Shown here piece after piece: positions 18,483-27,728 of a stretch of DNA of 64,000 bases. The stretch comes from Hyphomicrobiales bacterium (GTDB lineage Bacteria; Pseudomonadota; Alphaproteobacteria; Rhizobiales; Rhizobiaceae): contig UBTF01000001.1 in the NCBI GenBank assembly GCA_900468285.1, positions 186,001 through 250,000 on the forward strand. The letters run 5' to 3'. The position numbers were made by a program, and so were the translations under genes. The notes under the pieces are model-generated. The model was not told the origin of the DNA. It saw nothing but the letters and a program-made list of their open reading frames with translations, and did no database searches. How positions within the stretch are numbered: position 1 is the stretch's first letter; each line of letters opens with the position of its first letter.

Positions 18483-19346
18483 ATGTCCGAAAAACACATT
18501 GACGATATCAGCGGCGTCGAAACCACCGGTCACGAGTGGGATGGCATCCGCGAGCTCAACAATCCCATGCCACGCTGGTGGGTGTGGACCTTCTACGCCA
18601 CGATCCTGTGGGGTATTGCCTATACCATCGCCTTTCCGGCATGGCCTTTGATCAGCGGCAGTACCCAAGGGCTTCTTGGCTGGCACAGCCGGGCGGAGTT
18701 TGTCGCGGAAAGCGCCGATGCGAAAGCCGCGCAGAATGTCTATCTGGACAAGATCGCGTCGTCTTCGCTCGAAGAAATCCAGGCCGACAGCGAACTCATG
18801 CAGTTTGCCGTTGCGGGCGGTGCCGCTGCCTTCAAGATCAACTGCATCCAGTGCCATGGCTCGGGTGCTGAAGGTGGCAACGGCTATCCCAACCTCAACG
18901 ACGATGATTGGCTCTGGGGCGGAAAGGTTGGCGACATCCAGACCACCATCACCCACGGCATTCGTTTTACCGAGGATAGCGATACGCGGCTGTCTGAAAT
19001 GCCGGCCTTTGGAGAAATGCTGAAAAATGACGAAATCCGTGAGGTTGCAGCCTATGTGGTCAGCCTGAACGGAACGCCGCACGATGCTTCTCTGGTTGCG
19101 CCTGGTGCCCAGATTTTCGCTGACAACTGTGCGTCCTGCCATGGTGAAGATGCCAAGGGTAACCGCGACATGGGTGCGCCCAATCTTGCGGACTCGATCT
19201 GGCTGAAATCTCACGGTGAAGAGGGCATTGCTGCACAGGTGCGCTTGCCAAAGCATGGCGTGATGCCCGCCTGGGGCGCAAGACTTGGCGATACGACGGT
19301 CAAGCAGTTGACATTGTTCGTACATTCTCTGGGTGGTGGAGAATAA
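18483..19346 (+). CDS. ccoP: cbb3-type cytochrome c oxidase subunit III (di-heme cytochrome c)
   Basis: FixP, a 287-aa membrane-anchored cytochrome with two heme sites: CIQCH at residues 121-125 and CASCH at 216-220, each in its own cytochrome c domain. The N-terminus, DGIRELNNPMPRWWVWTFY, leads into a membrane helix as in other CcoP proteins. It starts 2 nt after ccoQ and ends the operon at a strong terminator. Confidence 0.97.
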   Translation: MSEKHIDDISGVETTGHEWDGIRELNNPMPRWWVWTFYATILWGIAYTIAFPAWPLISGSTQGLLGWHSRAEFVAESADAKAAQNVYLDKIASSSLEEIQADSELMQFAVAGGAAAFKINCIQCHGSGAEGGNGYPNLNDDDWLWGGKVGDIQTTITHGIRFTEDSDTRLSEMPAFGEMLKNDEIREVAAYVVSLNGTPHDASLVAPGAQIFADNCASCHGEDAKGNRDMGAPNLADSIWLKSHGEEGIAAQVRLPKHGVMPAWGARLGDTTVKQLTLFVHSLGGGE

Positions 19347-19365
19347 CGAGGACCACCCGGAACAG

Positions 19366-19395
19366 AAAGGGCCGCCACGTGCGGCCCTTTCCATA
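19366..19395. terminator. Terminator after ccoNOQP
   Basis: A perfect 10-bp stem (19366-19375 with 19381-19390), with a 5-nt loop and flanking A and T bases. It sits between the convergent ccoP and SRPBCC genes. Confidence 0.85.
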
Positions 19396-19402
19396 TTTGC
19401 TC

Positions 19403-19804
19403 TTATGGGCGCTCAAGCATGGCCTTTAACGTGTTGAGGTCCGCCAGTACTGCCGCCGCATCCTGCTCGAAATCGGCCTGCGTCATCTGTGGTTGCCTCA
19501 GCAGCGTGAATGCGATCTCCGCACCATCCCCATTCGGCATGACACGCAGTGCATTGAAGACCTTCGATCCATTTGGCAGCGTGACGATGTGGTCGATTAC
19601 GCCGTATTCATTGGGTGGCGCAAAGGCGATGCGCGCCGCGCCAAGCGGACCCGTCGCTATCCATTCCTCGCCGTCCTTCCTCAAGCCATTGGCAAGACCG
19701 CCTGCCCATTCCGGCATCCTGACAGGGTCGGATGCGAAGGCATAAACCTCTTTCCACGGACGCTCTATCGAGAGGTGAATGATTTTCGATTCCATGACGG
19801 ACAT
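19403..19804 (-). CDS. SRPBCC-fold protein
   Basis: A 133-aa protein of the START/polyketide-cyclase-like SRPBCC fold. The N-terminal strand MESKIIHLSIERPWKEVYAF and DPVRMPEWAGG are typical of this hydrophobic-ligand-binding family. GGAGGA lies 7 nt before the ATG. It lies between the two cco operons on the opposite strand; whether it has to do with the oxidase is unknown. Its start region is next to the FNR box of ccoG, so the two could share regulation. Confidence 0.75.
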   Translation of the reverse strand: MSVMESKIIHLSIERPWKEVYAFASDPVRMPEWAGGLANGLRKDGEEWIATGPLGAARIAFAPPNEYGVIDHIVTLPNGSKVFNALRVMPNGDGAEIAFTLLRQPQMTQADFEQDAAAVLADLNTLKAMLERP

Positions 19805-19850
19805 GCGTGTTCCTCCGGCGACCTGGCGGCCTGCGCTACTTTGTCTCGAT

Positions 19851-19864
19851 TTGACCTAAGTCAA
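19851..19864. promoter_or_regulatory. FNR/FixK box of the ccoGHIS operon
   Basis: TTGACCTAAGTCAA fits the TTGAC-N4-GTCAA form of the FNR/FixK site. It is 58 nt before the ccoG start and 46 nt upstream of the divergent SRPBCC gene. Confidence 0.8.
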
Positions 19865-19922
19865 GGATGGTTGCCCGGCGAAGTGCCAGAACGCAAGGGT
19901 ACAAAACCGGACCCCCGAGACA

Positions 19923-21509
19923 ATGAATATATATAGCGCCGGACAGGACGAAATCACCGCAGGCACAGTCGAAAGATTGAACGCCCAGCCTGTGAACTCT
20001 GCAAAGATCAGGGAACCGCTTTACGAAGCGCGGCGAAAGATATTTCCGAAGCGGGCGGAAGGCCGGTTCCGGCGGTTCAAATGGATCGTGATGCTGATCA
20101 CGCTCGGCATCTACTATCTGACGCCCTGGATCCGCTGGGATCGTGGGCCTTACGCGCCGGACCAGGCGGTGCTTGTCGATATTGCCAACCGCCGGTTCTA
20201 TTTCTTCTTCATCGAAATCTGGCCTCAGGAATTCTATTACGTCGCCGGATTGCTTGTGATGGCGGGGTTCGGGCTGTTTCTGCTGACATCGGCCGTCGGG
20301 CGCGCATGGTGCGGCTACACCTGTCCGCAGACGGTGTGGGTCGATCTGTTTCTGGTGGTCGAGCGCGCGGTGGAGGGTGACAGAAACGCCCGCATGAAGC
20401 TGGATGCCGGGCCGTGGACATTCGACAAGATCAAGAAGCGCGTGCTCAAGCATTCGATATGGCTCGTCATCGGCGTTTTGACCGGCGGTGCGTGGATCTT
20501 CTATTTTGCGGATGCGCCGACGCTTGCCATGCAGTTCATGACGGGGCAGGCGGCTATGATCGCCTATTACACCGTCGCCACGCTGACCGCTTCGACCTAT
20601 GTGCTCGGTGGGCTGATGCGGGAACAGGTATGCACCTATATGTGCCCCTGGCCGCGTATCCAGGCGGCGATGCTGGATGAGCATTCGCTTGTCGTGACCT
20701 ATAATGACTGGCGTGGCGAAAACCGCTCGCGCCATGCGAAAAAGGCGATTGCCGCTGGCGAACCTGTGGGCGATTGCGTCGATTGCAACGCCTGTGTTGC
20801 GGTCTGTCCGATGGGCATCGACATCAGGGACGGGCAGCAGCTGGAATGCATTACCTGCGCCTTGTGTATCGATGCCTGTGACGGTGTGATGGACAAGCTT
20901 TCCAAGCCGCGCGGGCTTATCGCCTATGCGACGCTCAACGAATACGAATCGAACATGGCGCTGGCGACCGGTGGCGGCGCCCACGAAATCCGCCCCTCCT
21001 ATGTGCGCAACGCCGATGGCAGCTTTGTCGATGCCATCAGGCATTTCGACTGGCGCATCATCTTCCGTCCACGCACGGTGTTTTACATGACCGTGTGGTG
21101 TCTGGTCGGCGTTGTCATGCTGGTGACACTGGCAACGCGCGAACGCCTGTCCGTCAACGTTCTGCATGATCGCAATCCGCAATATGTCATGGAATCGGAT
21201 GGCTCTATCCGCAACGGCTATACCGTTCGGCTGCTGAACATGATTGCACAGCCACGCACCATCACGTTTTCGCTGGATGGATTGCCGGAGGCGGTGATGA
21301 AGATCAACGGGCTGCCCAACACGTCCTCGCGGTCCTTCACGATCGACGTCAAGCCAGACGAAGTCACCAATCTGCGGGTTTTTGTGACGCTGCCGAGCGG
21401 CGCTTCCGTGAAGCCGACAGAGGATTTCAACTTCATAGCGGTGGACGGGGAATACTCCGAAACCGCCCATTACAAGGCCGTATTCAACGGTCCGGGAGCA
21501 AAGAAATGA
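19923..21509 (+). CDS. ccoG: Cytochrome oxidase accessory protein CcoG (FixG)
   Basis: Membrane iron-sulfur protein of 528 aa, needed for copper delivery to the cbb3 oxidase; CcoG has been described as a cupric reductase. The order is an N-terminal membrane part including GRAWCGYTCPQTVWVD, then YMCPWPRIQ, two ferredoxin-type clusters (CVDCNACVAVCP and CITCALCIDACD near residues 280-320), a further membrane helix, and a C-terminal periplasmic Ig-like domain. It heads ccoGHIS behind an FNR/FixK box and overlaps ccoH by 4 nt. Confidence 0.96.
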   Translation: MNIYSAGQDEITAGTVERLNAQPVNSAKIREPLYEARRKIFPKRAEGRFRRFKWIVMLITLGIYYLTPWIRWDRGPYAPDQAVLVDIANRRFYFFFIEIWPQEFYYVAGLLVMAGFGLFLLTSAVGRAWCGYTCPQTVWVDLFLVVERAVEGDRNARMKLDAGPWTFDKIKKRVLKHSIWLVIGVLTGGAWIFYFADAPTLAMQFMTGQAAMIAYYTVATLTASTYVLGGLMREQVCTYMCPWPRIQAAMLDEHSLVVTYNDWRGENRSRHAKKAIAAGEPVGDCVDCNACVAVCPMGIDIRDGQQLECITCALCIDACDGVMDKLSKPRGLIAYATLNEYESNMALATGGGAHEIRPSYVRNADGSFVDAIRHFDWRIIFRPRTVFYMTVWCLVGVVMLVTLATRERLSVNVLHDRNPQYVMESDGSIRNGYTVRLLNMIAQPRTITFSLDGLPEAVMKINGLPNTSSRSFTIDVKPDEVTNLRVFVTLPSGASVKPTEDFNFIAVDGEYSETAHYKAVFNGPGAKK

Positions 21510-22006
21510 GCGCTAAGCCAAGCGAAAAGCAACATTTCGTCTTCACCGGCTGGCACATGCTGATCATCATGCTGCTGTTCTTCGGCACCGTGATTTCTGT
21601 GAATGTAACGATGGCCTGGAACGCGGTAACAAGCTGGAGCGGCCTTGTGGTGCAGAACACCTATGTCGCCAGCCAGCAATTCAACGGCAAGGCGGAAGCC
21701 GCAAAAGCGCGTGCTGCAAGCGGCATCGTCGGAAAATTGCAGATAGACGGAACAACAATCCAATACATCGTTTCGCATCCGCAGCGCGGGGCAATCGATA
21801 CGGACGCCGTGACATTGAACTTTCGGCGGCCTGTAGGTGAAAGGCAGGATTTTTCGCTCAACATGGAAAAGAAATCCTCCAACACTTTCATTGCGCAACA
21901 TGAGCTTGCCGCCGGGGACTGGATTGTCGAGGCGACAGCCGTCAAGAACGGCGCCATCATCGTCCACGAGGGAACGCGCATCGACATTGCCGGAGGTGTG
22001 AGATGA
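21506..22006 (+). CDS. ccoH: FixH family protein CcoH
   Basis: A 166-aa protein with one N-terminal membrane helix (about residues 10-35, HMLIIMLLFFGTVISVNV) and a periplasmic domain. It acts in cbb3 oxidase assembly, probably with the copper pump CcoI. ATG overlaps the ccoG stop (ATGA), and its own stop overlaps ccoI in the same way, so translation is coupled. Confidence 0.93.
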   Translation: MSAKPSEKQHFVFTGWHMLIIMLLFFGTVISVNVTMAWNAVTSWSGLVVQNTYVASQQFNGKAEAAKARAASGIVGKLQIDGTTIQYIVSHPQRGAIDTDAVTLNFRRPVGERQDFSLNMEKKSSNTFIAQHELAAGDWIVEATAVKNGAIIVHEGTRIDIAGGVR

Positions 22007-24309
22007 GCTGCTGCGCGCCCGGCACCGAGATGGCTCTCGAACAGGCGGGGTTGAAGCGGCCCCTGCCTTCCTCAGAAGAACTGATGCTGGCAAGCCGCGA
22101 TCTGGGGCAGGGGTTGCGGCAGACTGATCTTTCCGTCCCGGCGGTCTATTGCGGTGCCTGTATCACCACGCTTGAGAGCGCGCTTGTCCGCTTGCCGCAG
22201 GTGGAGCGCGCCAGGGTCAATCTTTCGTCAAAGCGGGTTTCCGTGGTCTGGAAGGAAAAGGTGGACGGTCTCAGCACCGACCCCGCCGATATTGCCCGTG
22301 CCGTTGCATCCACGGGGTATGAAACACATCTTTTCAGTTCCGCCGAGGAGGCCTCGGATGAATTGCGCAACCAGTTGATCCGCGCTGTCGGACTTACCGG
22401 CTTTGCTGCCGTCAACATCATGCTACTTTCGATTTCTGTCTGGTCCGGCGCGGATGCGGCAACGCGGGACATGTTTCACTGGATATCGGCACTTATTGCT
22501 GCGCCCGCCCTGATTTACGGTGGCCGTTTCTTTTACAGCTCCGCCTATAATGCGTTGAAACACGGCCGCACCAACATGGATGTGCCGATTGCTCTGGCGA
22601 TTACGCTGTCCTACAGCGTTTCGATCTGGGAGACGATGCACAGCGGTGCCCATGCCTGGTTTGATGCGACGGTATCCCTGTTGTTTTTCCTCCTGATCGG
22701 GCGCACGCTGGATCACGTCATGAGAGACAGGGCGCGCTCGGCCATTGCCGGGCTGGCGAGGTTGTCACCGCGTGGTGCAACGGTGCTTCTGCCCGACGAC
22801 AGCAGGGAATATCGCCCCGTCAGCGATATCGTGCCGGGTGACCGGGTCGCAATCTCCGTCGGTGACCGGATACCGGTTGACGGGAAGATTGTCAGCGGCA
22901 GCAGCGATCTCGACGTGTCCATCGCCAATGGTGAGAGCGCACCGCGCATCGTGCGGCCGGGGGATATCGTTCAGGCTGGAACGATGAACCTGACCGGACC
23001 GCTCATCATGGAAGCGACGGCGCTTGCCCGCGATTCGTTTCTTTCCGAAATCATCGGCCTCATGGAAGCGGCAGAGGGTGGACGTGCGCGATATCGCCGT
23101 CTGGCGGACCGGGCCGCGCAATATTATTCGCCGGTGGTGCATTTGCTGGCCATCGTTTCCTTCATCGCCTGGGGTGTTCTTGGTGGGGACTGGAAGCAGG
23201 CAATGCTGATTGCGATTTCGGTGCTGATCATTACCTGCCCCTGCGCGCTTGGTATTGCGGTGCCCGTGGTGCAGGTGGTTGCCGCCGGGCACCTGTTCAA
23301 GAACGGCATCATGGTGAAGGACGGTTCCGCCATGGAGCGACTGGCCGAGGCCGATACCGTTCTGTTTGACAAGACCGGCACGTTGACGCTTGGCCAACCA
23401 CAACTGGTGAACGGTGGCCGGATTTCTCCGGAGACGGTGCGCCTTGCTGCCGGCATTGCGGTTCATTCGCGCCATCCGCTTTCGCAGAGCCTTTGCCGTG
23501 AAGTGAGTGGCACCTACGCAGTTTTCGATGATGTCAGCGAAATTCCGGGGTCGGGCGTCGAAGTAAAGACGCCATCCGGCCTCTACCGCCTTGGCAATCG
23601 TCGCTTTGCATGTCCCGACGTTCCCGTGAAGGAAGATGACCGGGCTTCGACATCAGAGGTGGTGCTGTCGCGCGACGGGCAGGAGATGGCGCAATTCCTG
23701 TTTGAAGACAGTATCAGGCCGGGTGCGGCAGCGGCCATCGCGCAACTCCATCAGGACGGGTTCGCAACGCAGATCGTATCTGGAGACAGGCCCGCAGCCG
23801 TCGCAGCACTTGCGTCGCGCGTCGGGGTCGATGCCGGGCAGGGCGCGCTGTCGCCCGCAGACAAGGCCAATCGCTGCGCCGAGCTAACAAGAGCAGGGCG
23901 CAAGGTCTTGATGGTGGGAGATGGCATCAACGACGCACCGGCCCTTGCCGCTGCGCATGTGTCGATGGCGCCTGCGACCGCCGCAGATATTGGCCGACAG
24001 GCGGCGGATTTCGTGTTCATGCGCGACGATTTGCGGGCTGTGGCGCTGGCGATCGATACGTCTAAGAAAGCGGGACAGCTCATCCGTCAGAACTTCGCGC
24101 TCGCCATCGGCTACAACGTGCTGGCCGTGCCGATCGCGCTTGCCGGCTTTGCCACGCCCATGATCGCGGCCATTGCCATGTCCACGTCTTCAATCATCGT
24201 GGTTGCCAACGCGCTGCGCCTCAACAGTGCAAGAAACCTGACAGCTCCGGAAGAGGCGGTGGCCACCAACGCCGCTGGAAGCCAAAATGCGGAGGCGCGT
24301 TACGCATGA
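22003..24309 (+). CDS. ccoI: Copper-translocating P-type ATPase CcoI (FixI)
   Basis: P1B-type Cu+ ATPase of 768 aa that supplies copper for the cbb3 oxidase. An N-terminal heavy-metal domain carries CGAC (CxxC) near residue 50. Following it are paired membrane helices, the actuator loop, the metal-binding CPCALG in a membrane helix, the phosphorylation site DKTGTLT near residue 455, and the hinge GDGINDAPAL near 640. It overlaps ccoH and ccoS by 4 nt each. The extra Cys-rich start (MSCCAPGTEMALEQAG) is also seen in other FixI proteins. Confidence 0.96.
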   Translation: MSCCAPGTEMALEQAGLKRPLPSSEELMLASRDLGQGLRQTDLSVPAVYCGACITTLESALVRLPQVERARVNLSSKRVSVVWKEKVDGLSTDPADIARAVASTGYETHLFSSAEEASDELRNQLIRAVGLTGFAAVNIMLLSISVWSGADAATRDMFHWISALIAAPALIYGGRFFYSSAYNALKHGRTNMDVPIALAITLSYSVSIWETMHSGAHAWFDATVSLLFFLLIGRTLDHVMRDRARSAIAGLARLSPRGATVLLPDDSREYRPVSDIVPGDRVAISVGDRIPVDGKIVSGSSDLDVSIANGESAPRIVRPGDIVQAGTMNLTGPLIMEATALARDSFLSEIIGLMEAAEGGRARYRRLADRAAQYYSPVVHLLAIVSFIAWGVLGGDWKQAMLIAISVLIITCPCALGIAVPVVQVVAAGHLFKNGIMVKDGSAMERLAEADTVLFDKTGTLTLGQPQLVNGGRISPETVRLAAGIAVHSRHPLSQSLCREVSGTYAVFDDVSEIPGSGVEVKTPSGLYRLGNRRFACPDVPVKEDDRASTSEVVLSRDGQEMAQFLFEDSIRPGAAAAIAQLHQDGFATQIVSGDRPAAVAALASRVGVDAGQGALSPADKANRCAELTRAGRKVLMVGDGINDAPALAAAHVSMAPATAADIGRQAADFVFMRDDLRAVALAIDTSKKAGQLIRQNFALAIGYNVLAVPIALAGFATPMIAAIAMSTSSIIVVANALRLNSARNLTAPEEAVATNAAGSQNAEARYA

Positions 24310-24461
24310 ACATGCTGGTCTATCTCATTCCCGTTGCGCTTTTCCTTGGCGGGCTGGGGTTGTTCGCGTTTCTGTGGTCACTCAAGAGCGGCCAGTATGA
24401 CGACATGGATGGCTCTGCCTGGCGGGCACTGGATGATGGAGATGACAGGCCAGCACTGTGA
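24306..24461 (+). CDS. ccoS: cbb3 oxidase assembly protein CcoS (FixS)
   Basis: A 51-aa single-helix protein beginning MNMLVYLIPVALFLGGLG, with the conserved FLWSLKSGQYDDMDGSAWR just after the helix. It is required for cofactor insertion into the oxidase in species studied. It overlaps ccoI by 4 nt and ends the operon. Confidence 0.95.
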   Translation: MNMLVYLIPVALFLGGLGLFAFLWSLKSGQYDDMDGSAWRALDDGDDRPAL

Positions 24462-24588
24462 GAGAACGTCTTATTGCAAAGCTGACCTGCGTCATCAAAA
24501 TTTAATCGTTTGAGATCGCTGTAGCCTTGCCGTTTTCACATTAGAGTGCCACAACATCCGCCGTTATATGAAATATGGAGGCACATCC

Positions 24589-26025
24589 GTGGAACAGGCA
24601 GAAATCGGTTTGATCGGTCTTGGCGTAATGGGGTCGAACCTCGCGCTCAACATCGCGGAAAAAGGCAACAAGATTGCTGTTTTCAACCGAACCCCGGAAG
24701 TCACGAAAAAATTCTACGCCGATGCCGGCGCGTTGCAGGGGCAGATCATTCCTTGCGAAACCATCGAGGAATTCATTGCTGCCATTCGCCCTCCGCGCCC
24801 GATCATCATCATGATCAAGGCTGGCGATCCGGTCGATCAGCAGATGGAAATGCTCAAGCCGCATCTCGAAAACGGCGACATCATGATCGATGCGGGCAAT
24901 GCCAATTTCCGTGACACGATTCGCCGCTTCGAAACCCTTGAAGATACCGACCTGACCTTCATCGGCATGGGCGTATCCGGCGGTGAAGAAGGTGCGCGCC
25001 ACGGACCATCCATCATGGTTGGCGGTACCGAAGAGAGCTGGAAGCGCGTTGAAAAGGTGCTGACCTCCATTTCGGCCAAATACGACAATGAGCCCTGCGT
25101 TGCATGGCTGGGCAATGACGGTGCCGGTCACTTCGTCAAGACCATCCACAACGGCATCGAATATGCCGACATGCAGATGATTGCCGAAATCTACGGCATC
25201 CTGCGCGATGGTCTGAAGCTTAGCGCCGCAGAAATTGCCGATGTCTTCGGTGAGTGGAACAAGGGTCGTCTGAACTCCTATCTCATCGAAATCACCGAGA
25301 AGGTTCTTCGCGCCGCAGACCCCATCACCGGCAAGCCGATGGTGGACCTCATTCTGGACAAGGCTGGCCAGAAGGGCACCGGCAAGTGGTCTGTCATCGA
25401 AGCGCAGAACATGGGTGTCGCCGCAACGGCAATCGAAGCTGCTGTCGCTGCCCGCATTCTGTCCTCGCAGAAAGATGAGCGTGTTTCCGCTGAGACCATT
25501 CTGGGTCTGCCTGCTGCGCTGCCTGCACCTGCCGACAAGAAGGCATTTATCGCTGACCTTGAAAACGCGCTTCTGGCCGCAAAGATCGGCGCCTATGCGC
25601 AGGGCTTTGCCGTCATGTCGGCTGCTTCCAAGGAGTTTGGCTGGGATCTTCCCATGCCGACCATTGCGCGCATCTGGCGCGCAGGCTGCATCATCCGTTC
25701 GCAGTTCCTGGATGAAATCACCTCCGCCTTTACCAAGGACCCGCATGTCGCAAACCTGATCGTCACGCCTGCCTTTGCGCAGATGGTGAAGGATACGGAT
25801 GCGCCTCTGCGCCGCGTTGTTTCGCACGCCGTGCTGTCGGGTCTGCCGGTTCCGGCGCTGGCATCGGCTCTCGGCTATTTCGACGCCTATCGCCGTGCAC
25901 GTGGCAGCGCAAACCTCATCCAGGCACAGCGTGACTTCTTTGGCGCGCACGGTTTCGAGCGGACCGACGGCGTAGACAAGCCGCACGGCCCATGGGGCAG
26001 TGGTCTGGATATCTTCCAGTCCTGA
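24589..26025 (+). CDS. gnd: 6-phosphogluconate dehydrogenase (decarboxylating)
   Basis: Oxidises 6-phosphogluconate to ribulose-5-phosphate with NADP+ in the pentose phosphate pathway. 478 aa from GTG 24589, which has GGAGG 7 nt upstream; the ATG at 24568 has no such site. The N-terminal Rossmann motif GLGVMGSNLALNI, the NRT of NADP specificity, the substrate motif GVSGGEEGARHGPSIM near residue 130, and KTIHNGIEYADMQ with the catalytic Lys are all present. The C-terminal all-helical domain is complete. Confidence 0.96.
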   Translation: MEQAEIGLIGLGVMGSNLALNIAEKGNKIAVFNRTPEVTKKFYADAGALQGQIIPCETIEEFIAAIRPPRPIIIMIKAGDPVDQQMEMLKPHLENGDIMIDAGNANFRDTIRRFETLEDTDLTFIGMGVSGGEEGARHGPSIMVGGTEESWKRVEKVLTSISAKYDNEPCVAWLGNDGAGHFVKTIHNGIEYADMQMIAEIYGILRDGLKLSAAEIADVFGEWNKGRLNSYLIEITEKVLRAADPITGKPMVDLILDKAGQKGTGKWSVIEAQNMGVAATAIEAAVAARILSSQKDERVSAETILGLPAALPAPADKKAFIADLENALLAAKIGAYAQGFAVMSAASKEFGWDLPMPTIARIWRAGCIIRSQFLDEITSAFTKDPHVANLIVTPAFAQMVKDTDAPLRRVVSHAVLSGLPVPALASALGYFDAYRRARGSANLIQAQRDFFGAHGFERTDGVDKPHGPWGSGLDIFQS

Positions 26026-26048
26026 GTGAAAGTCACCTGAAAACATGA

Positions 26049-26088
26049 AGCCCTCGATGCCGCAAGACATCGGGGGCTTTTTCTTTTC
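26049..26088 (+). terminator. Terminator after gnd
   Basis: An 11-bp stem (26049-26059 with 26068-26078) with one G-T pair and an 8-nt loop is followed by a long T-rich tract. Confidence 0.88.
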
Positions 26089-26193
26089 CGAAAGCTGCGC
26101 CTTTGGCGACAGGCGCAGTTAAGGTCAACGGATGGTTAAACAAATGCGGCTAATGTGATTCCCAGTAACGCGTTTGAAGGCTGTTTTAAGAGT

Positions 26194-26511
26194 ATGTGGA
26201 CCAAGCATCACAAGAAGAGACGTTTTGGCCGTCTTGTCGTACCGGCAATCACCGTCGCTTTTCTTTCCTATTTCGGTTATCATTGCATCCATGGCGATTT
26301 CGGGCTTCAGGCCACGGAGCGTCTGGAGCGCCAGCGCATTGCCAGAACTGCCGAGCTTGCGAAGCTTACAAAGAGCCGCGTGGCCCTGGAGCGGCAGGTC
26401 GAGTTGATGAGTGATGGATCGCTCGAGCGTGACATGATCGATGAGATATCCCGCTACCAGCTGAACATGTCTCGTGCCGATGAAATCGTCATCATGAACA
26501 CCTATTTCTGA
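26194..26511 (+). CDS. FtsB/DivIC-like septum formation initiator
   Basis: A 105-aa bitopic protein. The basic N-terminus (MWTKHHKKRRFGR) precedes one membrane helix (about residues 15-32) and then a coiled coil (about 40-75, ATERLERQRIARTAELAKL), with a conserved end, DEIVIMNTYF. This is the FtsB/DivIC layout of the divisome subcomplex. I prefer ATG 26194; a GTG at 26155 would add an unusual leader. It directly precedes pdhA, as commonly seen in rhizobia. Confidence 0.82.
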   Translation: MWTKHHKKRRFGRLVVPAITVAFLSYFGYHCIHGDFGLQATERLERQRIARTAELAKLTKSRVALERQVELMSDGSLERDMIDEISRYQLNMSRADEIVIMNTYF

Positions 26512-26539
26512 TTAACCGGATTCTGGTTAATCGAGTTTT
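26511..26539 (+). terminator. Weak terminator/attenuator between ftsB-like gene and pdhA
   Basis: ATTAACC (26511-26517) pairs with GGTTAAT (26525-26531) across a 7-nt loop, followed by CGAG and TTTT. The stem begins in the ftsB-like stop codon. It is AT-rich and so only moderately stable; read-through into the pdh genes is plausible. Confidence 0.45.
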
Positions 26540-26663
26540 ATAATTTATTCACAGCAACTTAGGCAGAATACGAGCCATGCGTTTATGGCATTGCTGCTTT
26601 CACTTTTCTTGCATATGGTGCCCCCCAATCCAACCATTCTAATGGCAACTCAGGGAGGGATGA

Positions 26664-27710
26664 ATGGCGCCGCGAAAAACCGCGACCGTATCCGGCCGCA
26701 AGACCACGGCAAAGACTGCCGGCAAGGAATTTACCGGCAAGAATACGCCGGACTTCGGCCAGGATGAGGAGCTGCACGCATATCGCGAGATGCTGCTGAT
26801 CCGTCGATTCGAAGAAAAGGCCGGTCAGCTTTATGGCATGGGCTTCATCGGCGGCTTCTGTCACCTCTACATCGGCCAGGAAGCTGTCGTTGTCGGCATG
26901 CAGATGTCGCAGAAGGAAGGCGATCAGGTCATCACCGCTTACCGTGACCACGGCCACATGCTGGCTGCTGGCATGAGCGCGCGTGGCGTCATGGCCGAGT
27001 TGACCGGACGCCAGGGCGGCTTGTCCAAGGGCAAGGGCGGCTCCATGCACATGTTCTCCAAGGAAAAGCATTTCTACGGCGGCCATGGCATCGTTGGCGC
27101 ACAGGTTTCGCTCGGAACCGGTTTGGCCTTCGCTAACAAGTATCGCGGCAATGACAATGTGTCCGTCGCCTACTTTGGTGACGGTGCGGCCAACCAGGGC
27201 CAGGTCTATGAGAGCTTCAACATGGCTGCTCTCTGGAAGCTTCCGATCGTTTATATCGTCGAAAACAACCATTATGCGATGGGTACGTCGACAGCCCGCG
27301 CCACGGCGCAGTCCAACTACTCGCTGCGCGGTTCTGGCTTCGGCATTCCCGGTATGCAGGTGGATGGCATGGACGTTCGCGCCGTCAAGGCTGCGGCCGA
27401 CGAGGCGCTTGAACATTGCCGTTCCGGCAAGGGTCCGATCATTCTGGAAATGCTGACCTATCGCTACCGCGGTCACTCCATGTCCGACCCGGCCAAGTAC
27501 CGTTCCAAGGACGAAGTGCAGAAGATGCGCGCGGAACATGACCCAATCGAGCAGGTGAAGGCACGACTCCTTGAAAAGGGTTGGGCCACTGAGGATGAGC
27601 TGAAGGCAATCGACAAGGATGTCCGTGACATCGTGGCCGATAGCGCCGAGTTCGCCCAGAACGATCCGGAGCCGGATGTATCCGAGCTCTACACCGACAT
27701 TCTGCTCTGA
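26664..27710 (+). CDS. pdhA: Pyruvate dehydrogenase E1 component, alpha subunit
   Basis: 348-aa thiamine-diphosphate-dependent E1-alpha, which with PdhB decarboxylates pyruvate and acetylates the E2 lipoyl group. The TPP-binding motif GDGAANQGQVYESFNMAALW followed by VENN is near residue 172. The phosphorylation-loop-like YRYRGHSMSDPAKYR is near residue 270. The N-terminal 30 residues are Ala/Lys/Thr-rich, as in rhizobial PdhA. AGGGAGGG precedes the ATG. Confidence 0.97.
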   Translation: MAPRKTATVSGRKTTAKTAGKEFTGKNTPDFGQDEELHAYREMLLIRRFEEKAGQLYGMGFIGGFCHLYIGQEAVVVGMQMSQKEGDQVITAYRDHGHMLAAGMSARGVMAELTGRQGGLSKGKGGSMHMFSKEKHFYGGHGIVGAQVSLGTGLAFANKYRGNDNVSVAYFGDGAANQGQVYESFNMAALWKLPIVYIVENNHYAMGTSTARATAQSNYSLRGSGFGIPGMQVDGMDVRAVKAAADEALEHCRSGKGPIILEMLTYRYRGHSMSDPAKYRSKDEVQKMRAEHDPIEQVKARLLEKGWATEDELKAIDKDVRDIVADSAEFAQNDPEPDVSELYTDILL

Positions 27711-27728
27711 TTTGGGAAGGGAGATATC